Both the position numbers and the translations under genes were made by a program. Under the pieces are notes generated by a model. That model was not told where the DNA came from, did no database searches, and was given only the letters and a program-made list of their open reading frames with translations. From CAYJEQ01 sp964370185 (lineage in GTDB: Bacteria; Bacillota; Clostridia; Oscillospirales; Ruminococcaceae), in assembly GCA_964370185.1 (NCBI GenBank), contig CAYJIJ010000064.1:1-14101 (forward strand): a stretch of DNA of 14,101 nucleotides. The letters are read 5' to 3'. Within the stretch, counting starts at the first letter, position 1, and each line of letters opens with the position of its first letter. Shown here one piece after another: positions 1 through 6,653 of the stretch.

Positions 1-13
1 TCTGCGGTGTCAT

Positions 14-228
14 TTGTAGGGTCACGGCTTGCCGTGACCGAGGGTGTCCGCTATTTTTTTGATTTTGCGTAACCTCGGGCATGGCAAGCCATGCCCCTAC
101 AATTAGGATTTGCATTATTTTTGATTTTGCGTAATCTGCGGACGACCACAGGTCGCCCCTACAATGGAATTTTGCACATTATTTTAGGTTGTGCATCACC
201 TCGGGCGAACACACAGGTTCGCCCCTAC
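14..228. repeat. Cluster of four short palindromic repeat units
   Basis: Four units of about 30 bp lie at 14-43, 73-102, 135-165 and 199-228. Each has a TTGTAGGGG-type edge, an inner palindrome and, in most, a CGAGG edge. Unit 1 has arms GGTCACGGC/GCCGTGACC with a TT loop. Unit 2 has GGCATGGC/GCCATGCC. Units 3 and 4 carry CGACC/GGTCG and GCGAAC/GTTCGC arms. Units 2 to 4 share one orientation and unit 1 is reversed. The arm sequences differ while the edges are conserved, and spacers such as GATTTTGCGTAA recur. Unit 4 has a near-identical copy at 14021-14050. This is a dispersed non-coding hairpin family. The open frame at 91-330 is only a by-product of these repeats. Confidence 0.8.
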
Positions 229-281
229 GGATTTCTGAAATCTCCGCTCTTTTTTCGGCTTCGCCTACTTATTTATGGGGC

Positions 282-402
282 TTTGCCCCATACCCCACGA
301 TTTTTTGAAAAAAATCGAGTAAAACTTTAATCTGTTTCGCCATCGGCGAAACACCTTAACTTTTCATTATTCACTTTTCACTTTTCACTTTTCACTAAAA
401 AT
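282..402 (-). repeat. Composite dispersed repeat, copy A (3' of uvrB)
   Basis: Read on the minus strand, the element has a tract of tandem GTGAAAAG units, an 8-bp hairpin GTTTCGCC-GAT-GGCGAAAC (334-352), the block GATTAAAGTTTTAC, a T-run/A-run block, and CGTGGGGTATGGGG. It begins 11 nt past the uvrB stop codon. Copy B (6099-6231) is an inverted copy and copy C (14051-14101) is partial. The hairpin followed by T-rich sequence may end or protect uvrB mRNA, but it is not a clean intrinsic terminator. The stretch from 229 to 281, outward of this copy, has no recognisable gene. Confidence 0.8.
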
Positions 403-413
403 ATCTCCGCTCT

Positions 414-2375
414 TTACTTCTCTCTTAATTTATTTATCTTATCTCTCAAATATGCCGCATGCTCAAACTCAAGCAATTTTGCCGCATTTTTCATTTCCAT
501 TGTCCATTTCTCTATCAAGGCATTTTTCTCTCTTAGTGACAGCTTTTTGCCTTTGGTGAGCTTGCCGTCGTCACTCTTTGAGATTTCTAAAATGTCACGC
601 ACGCCTTTTTTAATCGTCGTAGGGGTTATGCCGTGCAGTTCGTTATATTTCATCTGTATTTCACGGCGGCGAAGTGTCTCAGCCATCGCCCTTTCCATCG
701 AGCCCGTAACTTGGTCGGCATACATGATTACCTGTCCGTTTTCATTCCTTGCCGCCCTGCCTATTGTCTGGATAAGCGAAGTTTCCGAACGTAGAAAACC
801 CTCTTTGTCGGCGTCGAGTATCGCAACTAATGAAACCTCTGGAATGTCCAGCCCCTCACGCAGTAGGTTTATCCCCACAAGCACATCAAATTCACCCAAA
901 CGCAAATCCCTTATGATTTCCATTCGCTCCATTGTGTCTATATCGTGGTGCATATACTTTATCTTTACCCCTAAGTTTTTCATATAGTCGGTTAAATCTT
1001 CCGCCATCTTTTTGGTGAGCGTGGTGACAAACACCCTCTCGCCCTTGGCGGTGCGAATATTTATCTCGGAATAGAGGTCGTCTATCTGTCCCTCAACTGG
1101 TTTTACCGTGATTTCGGGGTCTAAAAGTCCTGTCGGCCTTATAATCTGCTCGGCTATCTGGGCGCTGTGTTCATGCTCGAATTTGCCCGGGGTGGCGCTT
1201 ACAAATATCGTCTGATTTAGCTTTGAGTAAAATTCATCAAAATTCAGCGGCCTGTTGTCGAGCGCTGAGGGAAGCCTAAATCCGTATTCAATCAGATTGT
1301 CCTTTCGTGCTTTATCCCCTGCAAACATCCCCCTAACCTGTGGCAGGGTAACATGGCTTTCATCCACGAAAAATATAAAATCCTCGGGGAAATAGTCAAA
1401 CAAAGTAAAGGGCGTACTGCCGGGCTCTCTGCCTGAGAGCACCCTTGAGTAGTTTTCTATGCCTTTACAGAAGCCGATTTCGTTTAGCATTTCAGTGTCG
1501 TAATTAGTCCGCTCGGCTATGCGCTGTGCTTCGATATGGCGGTTATTATCTTTGTAGAATTTAACCCTTTCGTCGCACTCTTCTCTGATTTCATCAAGTG
1601 CGGTAAGCATCTTTTCTCTTGGCACTATATAATGCGAGGCTGGGTATACCGCCAAATGGCTGACCACATTTTTCACCTGCCCTGTGAGTGGGTTAATCTC
1701 GCTTAGTCTGTCTATCTCGTCTCCGAAAAACTCCACACGGTAGGCAGTGTCGCTAAGATATGCTGGGAAGATTTCCACCACATCTCCACGCACCCTAAAC
1801 TTGCCTCGGATGAAGTTTATATCATTTCGCTCATACTGGATTTCTACGAGTTTTTTTAGCAGTGCGTCACGGTTTTTCTCCATGCCATTTCGCAGTGAGA
1901 TTACCATGTCACGGTAGTCGATGGGGTCGCCCAAGCTGTATATGCAGGAAACACTTGCCACTATAATAACATCCCTGCGCTCGGATAGGGAGGAGGTTGC
2001 CGAGTGGCGGAGCTTTTCGATTTCGTCGTTTATTGCACTGTCCTTTTCTATATAGGTGTCGGTATGAGCAATATATGCCTCGGGCTGATAATAGTCGTAG
2101 TAACTCACAAAATACTCCACCGCATTGTCGGGGAAAAACTCCTTAAACTCCGCACAGAGCTGTGCCGCAAGAGTTTTGTTGTGGGCAAGTATCAAGGTGG
2201 GGCGGTTTACCCTCTCTATGATGTTTGCCATGGTGAAGGTCTTGCCCGAGCCCGTTACCCCAAGCAGTGTTTGCTCGCTCATGCCCTCGTTTAAGCCGTT
2301 TACAAGCTTATCTATCGCAGATGGTTGATCACCCGTTGGCTTATACTCCGATTTGAGTACGAATTTATCTTTCAT
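414..2375 (-). CDS. uvrB: UvrABC excinuclease subunit B (UvrB)
   Basis: UvrB is the damage-verifying helicase-like subunit of nucleotide excision repair. It is loaded by UvrA and recruits the nuclease UvrC. The protein has 653 residues, the usual length. Visible are Walker A GVTGSGKT (39-46), the tyrosine-rich beta-hairpin SYYDYYQPEAY (91-101) that is inserted between DNA strands, the Walker B box DESH (338-341), helicase motif VI QTIGRAARN (536-544), and a C-terminal UVR domain (about 616-651) for UvrC contact. The ATG is preceded by AGGGAG (2385-2390) at 9 nt. No uvrA lies beside it in the window; the gene stands alone, divergent from the tracrRNA-cas9 unit. It has its own promoter and an SOS-like box. 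No truncation or missing motif is seen. The identification is close to certain. Confidence 0.98.
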   Translation of the reverse strand: MKDKFVLKSEYKPTGDQPSAIDKLVNGLNEGMSEQTLLGVTGSGKTFTMANIIERVNRPTLILAHNKTLAAQLCAEFKEFFPDNAVEYFVSYYDYYQPEAYIAHTDTYIEKDSAINDEIEKLRHSATSSLSERRDVIIVASVSCIYSLGDPIDYRDMVISLRNGMEKNRDALLKKLVEIQYERNDINFIRGKFRVRGDVVEIFPAYLSDTAYRVEFFGDEIDRLSEINPLTGQVKNVVSHLAVYPASHYIVPREKMLTALDEIREECDERVKFYKDNNRHIEAQRIAERTNYDTEMLNEIGFCKGIENYSRVLSGREPGSTPFTLFDYFPEDFIFFVDESHVTLPQVRGMFAGDKARKDNLIEYGFRLPSALDNRPLNFDEFYSKLNQTIFVSATPGKFEHEHSAQIAEQIIRPTGLLDPEITVKPVEGQIDDLYSEINIRTAKGERVFVTTLTKKMAEDLTDYMKNLGVKIKYMHHDIDTMERMEIIRDLRLGEFDVLVGINLLREGLDIPEVSLVAILDADKEGFLRSETSLIQTIGRAARNENGQVIMYADQVTGSMERAMAETLRRREIQMKYNELHGITPTTIKKGVRDILEISKSDDGKLTKGKKLSLREKNALIEKWTMEMKNAAKLLEFEHAAYLRDKINKLREK

Positions 2376-2459
2376 TTATTATTACTCCCTGTATATTAGG
2401 TGGTTATTATTTCAAAATGTTGTGTTAAATCCGTCTTGCTCCAAAAGCATAATTCGACG

Positions 2460-2471
2460 GAATATTCGTTC
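2460..2471 (-). promoter_or_regulatory. Candidate LexA (SOS) box of uvrB
   Basis: The minus strand reads GAAC-GAAT-ATTC. The Firmicute LexA/DinR consensus is GAAC-N4-GTTC, so seven of the eight conserved positions match. It lies directly downstream of the -10 hexamer over the expected start site, the right place for a repressor. uvrB is a classic SOS gene in Bacillus and relatives, which supports the call. Confidence 0.55.
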
Positions 2472-2477
2472 TTTATA

Positions 2478-2505
2478 ATCTTACCATGTTTTCAAATAAA
2501 ATCAA
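2478..2505 (-). promoter_or_regulatory. uvrB promoter
   Basis: On the minus strand TTGATT (2500-2505) and TAAGAT (2478-2483) are separated by 16 bp. The -10 is preceded by TGG, giving an extended -10. Transcription would start near 2471, leaving a leader of about 95 nt before uvrB. This is read from sequence only. Confidence 0.6.
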
Positions 2506-2632
2506 GAGCTATATAGTAAAAGTATCTGCAATTTTCACTCACAAATTCGAATATAACTTCTAATTTAATTTTGCCCTCTTTTTTTAAATCTCTTTGCAGT
2601 GGATGCCGAGTGGCATGGGGGATGATTTCAGC

Positions 2633-2676
2633 AAAATGTTAACATTTTTCTACCAATTGTATGAATAATATACAAT
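2633..2676. promoter_or_regulatory. Two dyads upstream of the tracrRNA promoter
   Basis: A 16-bp perfect palindrome AAAATGTT/AACATTTT (2633-2648) and an inverted repeat ATTGTAT-N7-ATACAAT (2656-2676) lie 26 to 69 bp upstream of the tracrRNA -35. They could be operator sites, but the region is very AT-rich and chance palindromes are possible. A small hairpin ATGCC-GAGT-GGCAT sits at 2603-2616. No gene is seen between 2506 and 2700. Confidence 0.3.
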
Positions 2677-2701
2677 ATATTCTAAAATTCTATAAAATTC
2701 G

Positions 2702-2730
2702 TTGACATATATTAATTAATATGATAAACT
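2702..2730 (+). promoter_or_regulatory. tracrRNA promoter
   Basis: A consensus -35 TTGACA (2702-2707) lies 17 bp from TAAACT (2725-2730), which has an upstream TGA that makes it an extended -10. The predicted start is near 2737, about 11 nt before the anti-repeat. This is the strongest promoter on this side of the uvrB/cas9 divide. Confidence 0.75.
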
Positions 2731-2814
2731 CAGTGTTACTGATAAGTCTTATACCATACCAAGGCTTAAAAGGTTTCTACAATAAGGCCCTGTGAAAACA
2801 GTGTGCCGTGAGTA

Positions 2815-2845
2815 AGACACTGTGCCAGGTGGTATAGTGTCTTTT
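2815..2845 (+). terminator. tracrRNA 3' hairpin and intrinsic terminator
   Basis: The arms run AGACACTGTGCC (2815-2826) and GGTATAGTGTCT (2831-2842) around an AGGT loop: 12 pairs, two of them G-U. A short U-run (2842-2845) follows. It ends only 22 nt before the cas9 start codon, so cas9 transcription must either read through it or begin inside it. Confidence 0.75.
2830..2838 (+). promoter_or_regulatory. Candidate cas9 promoter inside the tracrRNA terminator
   Basis: TGG-TATAGT is a good extended -10 (TGn plus a 5/6 match to TATAAT), formed by the loop and downstream arm of the terminator hairpin. A start near 2845 would give a cas9 mRNA with a leader of about 23 nt that still contains the AGGAGGG site (2854-2860). 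There is no convincing -35, which extended -10 promoters can do without. Predicted from sequence only. Confidence 0.45.
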
Positions 2846-2867
2846 GCTGTTTTAGGAGGGCTTTTTT

Positions 2868-5800
2868 ATGTATCGACTTGGAATTGACCTTGGCATCACC
2901 TCGGTGGGATACTCCGTCCTTGAAACTAATATGCAGGGCGAGCCAATAAGGATTATTACCGCAGGCAGTAGAATTTTTGATGCCGCGGAAAACCCCAAGG
3001 ACGGAAGCCCCCTTGCGCTCCCACGACGGGAAGCGAGGGCGGCAAGGCGCAGGGGTAGGCGTAGGGCACATCGCCTTGATAGGATAAAAAGCTTAATGGA
3101 GCGAAAAAATATTATAACTAAATCACAGCTTGAAACGCTTTATAATAGGGGTGGTCTTTCCGATATTTATCAGGTGAGATACGAAGCTTTGCAAAGACAA
3201 TTAAGCAGTGAAGAGTTTGCCAGACTTTTAGTGCATCTGGCAAAAAGACGGGGATTTAAATCGACTTATAAAGAAATTGCCGCTAATAAAGACATGGGGC
3301 AGGTATACGCCTCCGTCTTAATAAATGAAGAGCTTATGCTAAAAAAGCGCTACTGCACGGTGGGGGAAATGCTCTATAAGGACAATAAATTCCTGCTTGC
3401 AAAGCGCAATAAAAGCGAGAAGTATAACAACGCTATAAGCCGTGATATGATAGCTGAAGAAATGGGCATAATTTTTCAGAAGCAACGCTCCTTTAAAAAT
3501 CCCTATGCCGACATTGAATTTGAAAAAGAGTACACCGATATTGCCCTCTGCCAACGCTCATTTGAAGAGGGCCCCGGCGGTGAAAGCAAGTATGCAGGAA
3601 ATCAAATAGAAAAAATGATTGGCAGGTGTAGCTTTGAAAAAGAGGAGCCGAGGGGAGTAAAGGCGAGCTATACGGCGGAAATGTTTATACTAATGCAAAA
3701 GGTAAACAACATCGCCATTATAAACGGCTTAGGCAGTTGCAGGGCACTCACCGACATTGAGCGGCACCTTATAATTGCTGCCGCCCACAGTGTGAGTGAA
3801 TTAAAATACAGCCGTATACGCAAAATTCTTGCGCTTGGCGATGAAGAGAGATTTAATATGCTCACATATGACGACAGGGATGCTTGCGAGGTGGAGAAGG
3901 CACCTTTTGAGTTTTTAAAGGCATATCACCGCATGAAAAAAGCGTTTTCAGTGCTTTCCAAAAACTATATTGAACATATCTCCATCAGTGACAGGGACGA
4001 AATTGCCCGTATATTCACAGTGTTTAAAAGCGAAAGTAGTTTGCAGCAGGAGCTTTCAAAAACAGGGCTTACACAGGAGGAAATAGCGGCTTGCCTTGCG
4101 CTTTCCCCCTTTAGAAATGTAGCCCATCTCTCGGTAAAGGCTATGAGAAAAATTAATCCTTTTTTAGAGAAAGGATTTAAATATAGTGAAGCTTGTGAAC
4201 TTGCAGGCTATGATTTTAAGGCTGATAGCGTCACGGTTAAAAATAAATTCCTACCACCACTGCCGCCAGATTTGCCCGAAATAACAAGCCCAGTGGTAAA
4301 GCGTACTATCTCTCAAGCCATTAAAGTTATTAATAAAATTATAGCTATTTATGGAAGTCCTGCCATTGTCTGCATAGAGGTGGGGAGGGAGGTGTCTAAA
4401 AGTTTTAGTGAAAGAAAAAAGATGGAAAAAGAGCAGGAAGAAAATAGGAGGAGTAACGAAAAGGAAAAAGAGTTTTTGAGAAAAGAGTTTGGGGTGATAT
4501 CGCCGACTGTCACCGATATAATTAGGCTGAGGCTTTTTAGGGAGCAGGGGGGAGTTTGCCCCTATACAAACACTGCACTCGCTTTAGAGCGCATTTTTGA
4601 GGTGGGTTATTGTGATATAGACCACATCTTCCCTTACAGCCTCACCTTTGACGATAGCTATAATAATAAAGTCTTAGTGCGTACCCATGCAAACCGTGAA
4701 AAAGGCAATCGCCTCCCCCTTGAGTATCTATCCGACAAAGAACGCTTTAAGCTCTGGGTAAATAGCAATATGAAAAATAAAAACAAAAAGGATAAGCTTT
4801 TAAAGGAAAGCCTATCCAAGGAAGATTTTTTAAAAGTTAGGGAGAGGAATTTAAACGACACTAAGCAAATCACAAAATTCATGCTAAATTATATAAACGA
4901 CAATTTGCTTTTCGACGCTACTTACAGCGGTAAAAAGAAGGTAAAATCCGTCCCTGGCAGAATAACTGCATATATGCGCAGGCGCTTTGGGCTTGCAAAA
5001 ATTCGTGAAAATGGCGACCTACACCACGCTCTTGATGCGGTGGTAATTGGTTGTATTTCGGAGGGGATAATACAGAGGGTCACAAAATATTTAAACGCTT
5101 GTGAAACTAAATACTGCACCAATAATAAAGATGCCATGCCACAGCATTCACCTTTTTTCCCAGAGCCATGGCAGGGTTTTCGCAGGGAAGTCGAGTATAG
5201 ATTTTCGGAAAATCCGAGTGAACTCTTGATAAAATATCCACTGCAAAACTACACCGAGGTTGATATAAGTAAAATTAAACCCTTTTTTGTATCCCGTATG
5301 AAGCGAAAAAAATTAACAGGCACCGCTCATCGTGAAACCATTATGAGCAAAACTTTAAATGGTTATGTTAAAAAAGTTCCGCTAACCTCTTTAAGGCTAA
5401 ACAAAAATGGTGACGCCATAGAAAATTACTACAACCCACAGGACGACAGACTGCTATATGAATTATTGCTTGATAAGCTTATATCTGCAAATGGCGATGC
5501 CATAAAGGCTTTTGAGCAGCCTGTGTATAAGCCATCACCATGCGGTGGAACTGCGCCCCTTGTAAAAAAGGTAAAGGTTATCGAAAAGATGAGCCATGGC
5601 GTTGAGGTAAACAGTGGCATAGCCTCAAATGGCGACATGCTGCGCATAGACCTATATCATGTTGAGGGAGAGGGGTATTATTTTATTCCGATATATGCCG
5701 CCGACATGATAAAGCCCACTTTACCCACAAAAGCCTGTGTGGCTACAAAGCCATTCGAGCAGTGGAGGGAGATGCAGGAGGAGAATTTTCTCTTTTCCCT

Positions 5801-6095
5801 ATATCCCAACGACCTTATAAAAATAACTGCTAAAAAGCCGATTAAGATGGCTGCCACATTTAAAAGCTCCACCTTGAGCAATGTTAAAAGCGTGAATGAG
5901 GGGCTGTTTTATTACAGGGGCGCCGACATATTCACTGCATCAATAGCGATAATCTCCCACGACAACGCATATACTCTCAGGGGCAAGGGTATAAAGAAGC
6001 TTTTATCAATAGAAAAATATGCCGTGGACGAGCTTGGGAATTATCAAATTTGTGGCAGGGAAAAAAGAGGGCAGAGCCTTAAGAGGAAGAGATGA
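2868..6095 (+). CDS. cas9: CRISPR-associated endonuclease Cas9, type II-C
   Basis: Cas9 is an RNA-guided double-strand DNA nuclease. The protein has 1075 residues, close to NmeCas9 (1082). Visible are RuvC-I GIDLGITSVG (catalytic D7), an arginine-rich bridge helix (about 53-70), the REC lobe (about 75-470), RuvC-II CIEVGRE (E504), the HNH domain with DIDHIFPYS (H586) and N609 in the HANREKGN segment, RuvC-III HHALDA (H720, D723), and a C-terminal PAM-interacting part from about 790 on. All catalytic residues are intact, so this should be an active nuclease, not a dead one. AGGAGGG (2854-2860) 7 nt before the ATG fixes the start. No cas1, cas2, csn2 or cas4 follows. PAM preference cannot be read from the sequence. 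The gene stops 3 nt before repeat copy B, with no clean terminator between. Confidence 0.97.
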   Translation: MYRLGIDLGITSVGYSVLETNMQGEPIRIITAGSRIFDAAENPKDGSPLALPRREARAARRRGRRRAHRLDRIKSLMERKNIITKSQLETLYNRGGLSDIYQVRYEALQRQLSSEEFARLLVHLAKRRGFKSTYKEIAANKDMGQVYASVLINEELMLKKRYCTVGEMLYKDNKFLLAKRNKSEKYNNAISRDMIAEEMGIIFQKQRSFKNPYADIEFEKEYTDIALCQRSFEEGPGGESKYAGNQIEKMIGRCSFEKEEPRGVKASYTAEMFILMQKVNNIAIINGLGSCRALTDIERHLIIAAAHSVSELKYSRIRKILALGDEERFNMLTYDDRDACEVEKAPFEFLKAYHRMKKAFSVLSKNYIEHISISDRDEIARIFTVFKSESSLQQELSKTGLTQEEIAACLALSPFRNVAHLSVKAMRKINPFLEKGFKYSEACELAGYDFKADSVTVKNKFLPPLPPDLPEITSPVVKRTISQAIKVINKIIAIYGSPAIVCIEVGREVSKSFSERKKMEKEQEENRRSNEKEKEFLRKEFGVISPTVTDIIRLRLFREQGGVCPYTNTALALERIFEVGYCDIDHIFPYSLTFDDSYNNKVLVRTHANREKGNRLPLEYLSDKERFKLWVNSNMKNKNKKDKLLKESLSKEDFLKVRERNLNDTKQITKFMLNYINDNLLFDATYSGKKKVKSVPGRITAYMRRRFGLAKIRENGDLHHALDAVVIGCISEGIIQRVTKYLNACETKYCTNNKDAMPQHSPFFPEPWQGFRREVEYRFSENPSELLIKYPLQNYTEVDISKIKPFFVSRMKRKKLTGTAHRETIMSKTLNGYVKKVPLTSLRLNKNGDAIENYYNPQDDRLLYELLLDKLISANGDAIKAFEQPVYKPSPCGGTAPLVKKVKVIEKMSHGVEVNSGIASNGDMLRIDLYHVEGEGYYFIPIYAADMIKPTLPTKACVATKPFEQWREMQEENFLFSLYPNDLIKITAKKPIKMAATFKSSTLSNVKSVNEGLFYYRGADIFTASIAIISHDNAYTLRGKGIKKLLSIEKYAVDELGNYQICGREKRGQSLKRKR

Positions 6096-6098
6096 GGG

Positions 6099-6231
6099 AT
6101 TTTTTAGTGAAAAATGAAAGTGAAAAGTGAAGAGTTATGGAGTTTCGCCGATGGCGAAACGGATTAAAGTTTTACAGGGTTTTTTCAAAAATCGTGGGAT
6201 ATGGGGTGAAGCGATGAAAAAGAATGCAGTA
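6099..6231 (+). repeat. Composite dispersed repeat, copy B (3' of cas9)
   Basis: This has the same block order as copy A but on the plus strand: ATTTTTTAGTGAAAA, GTGAAAAG units, hairpin GTTTCGCC-GAT-GGCGAAAC (6142-6160), GATTAAAGTTTTAC, GGTTTTTTCAAAA, TGGGATATGGGG, GAAGCGAT, then ATGCAGTA. The tail GAAGCGAT...ATGCAGTA is shared with copy C read on its minus strand. Together with copy A it forms an inverted pair around uvrB-tracrRNA-cas9. The 200 bp after it (6232-6437) hold no recognisable gene. Confidence 0.8.
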
Positions 6232-6437
6232 CAATGGCACCGTAGACCACGCACAGTCTAAAATTTATTCAATAATATTATGCTTTATCGTAGATTACAC
6301 AAAATTCTAAATGCTGTGGAAAATTATGCACCTTAGTGCCATATCCTCCATGACTGTCATCTACAACATACCTCACCACAAAATCCCACCATTACAGCAG
6401 CTATTTTAACTACCATTTTTCTAAAAGGCATCTAAGC

Positions 6438-6488
6438 AAACCCATGCCCACCACTACCTCTATCGGAGGTAGTGGTGGGCATGGGTTT
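6438..6488. repeat. 23-bp perfect inverted repeat (large hairpin)
   Basis: The left arm 6438-6460 (AAACCCATGCCCACC...) and right arm 6466-6488 are exact complements around a 5-nt loop TATCG. Outside the arms, AAGC/GCTT and CTAA/TTAG can extend the pairing with a bulge. There is no T-run on either side, so it is not an ordinary intrinsic terminator. It lies between cas9 and the CRISPR mini-array, so it could block convergent transcription, be processed as RNA, or be the relic of a palindromic repeat. Its role is unknown. Confidence 0.85.
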
Positions 6489-6554
6489 AGTTGTTAGCTT
6501 TGTGCAGTATCATTGGTAGTGCGTGTGAAGTCTAAAAATGCAAATTAAAAAATC

Positions 6555-6653
6555 ATCATACCATACCGAGAAACTAAAGGGAACTACAACAAAAATGGCT
6601 ATGCAGAGTTTAGGGAATTTATACCATACCAAGAATTAAAAGGAAATTACATT
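6555..6653 (-). CRISPR. One-spacer CRISPR mini-array, type II-C
   Basis: Two 36-bp repeats, 6555-6590 and 6618-6653, have a 63-bp period and one 27-nt spacer (6591-6617; 30 nt if three degenerate repeat bases are counted as spacer). On the minus strand repeat 1 begins GTTGTAGTTCCC and ends GGTATGGTATGAT, the same style as the N. meningitidis repeat (GTTGTAGCTCCC...). The upstream copy at 6618-6653 is degenerate (AATGTAATTTCC...GGTATGGTATAAA). Both match the tracrRNA anti-repeat in register. The orientation (spacer followed by the GTTGTAG end) shows that crRNA comes from the minus strand, opposite to cas9. The 3' end of each repeat holds TGG-TATAAA or TGG-TATGAT, an extended -10 like the repeat-internal promoters of Neisseria. 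A T6 tract follows repeat 1 on the minus strand. Confidence 0.82.

Larger units (their letters stand above)
2737..2846 (+). ncRNA. tracrRNA of the type II-C CRISPR system
   Basis: This RNA pairs with the crRNA repeat to load Cas9. The anti-repeat (2748-2783) aligns without gaps over 36 nt with the array repeats at 6555-6590 and 6618-6653. It shares ATACCATACC at the same offset and ends CTACAAT, which pairs with the repeat start GUUGUAG. Next comes AAGGCC and a hairpin with GGC (2786-2788)/GCC (2805-2807) plus CTGT-GAAA-ACAG (2790-2801). This is the same plan as Neisseria meningitidis tracrRNA (CUACAAUAAGGCC, then a GAAA-loop stem closed by GUGCC). A terminator hairpin follows at 2815-2842. 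Start and end are inferred from the promoter and terminator. Confidence 0.92.

Noticed and set aside
91..330. 79-codon open frame on the plus strand
   Set aside because: It runs through hairpin repeats and the composite repeat, has no ribosome site and no protein-like composition.
2766..3071. Antisense frame across the tracrRNA and cas9 start
   Set aside because: It overlaps a clear RNA gene and the conserved Cas9 N-terminus; it is a shadow of the GC-rich bridge-helix codons.
2868..6095. Catalytically dead or IscB-like Cas9
   Set aside because: D7, E504, H586, N609, H720 and D723 are all present, and length and domain order are those of a full type II-C Cas9.
6332..6367. Possible third degenerate CRISPR repeat ending CTACAAC with CCATATCC upstream
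   Set aside because: It needs a 1-nt gap, lacks the middle of the repeat and is not at a multiple of the 63-bp period from 6555-6653.
6591..6617. Self-targeting spacer within this window
   Set aside because: Only short matches such as GCATAGCC in cas9 (about 5618-5625) were seen, too short to be a protospacer.
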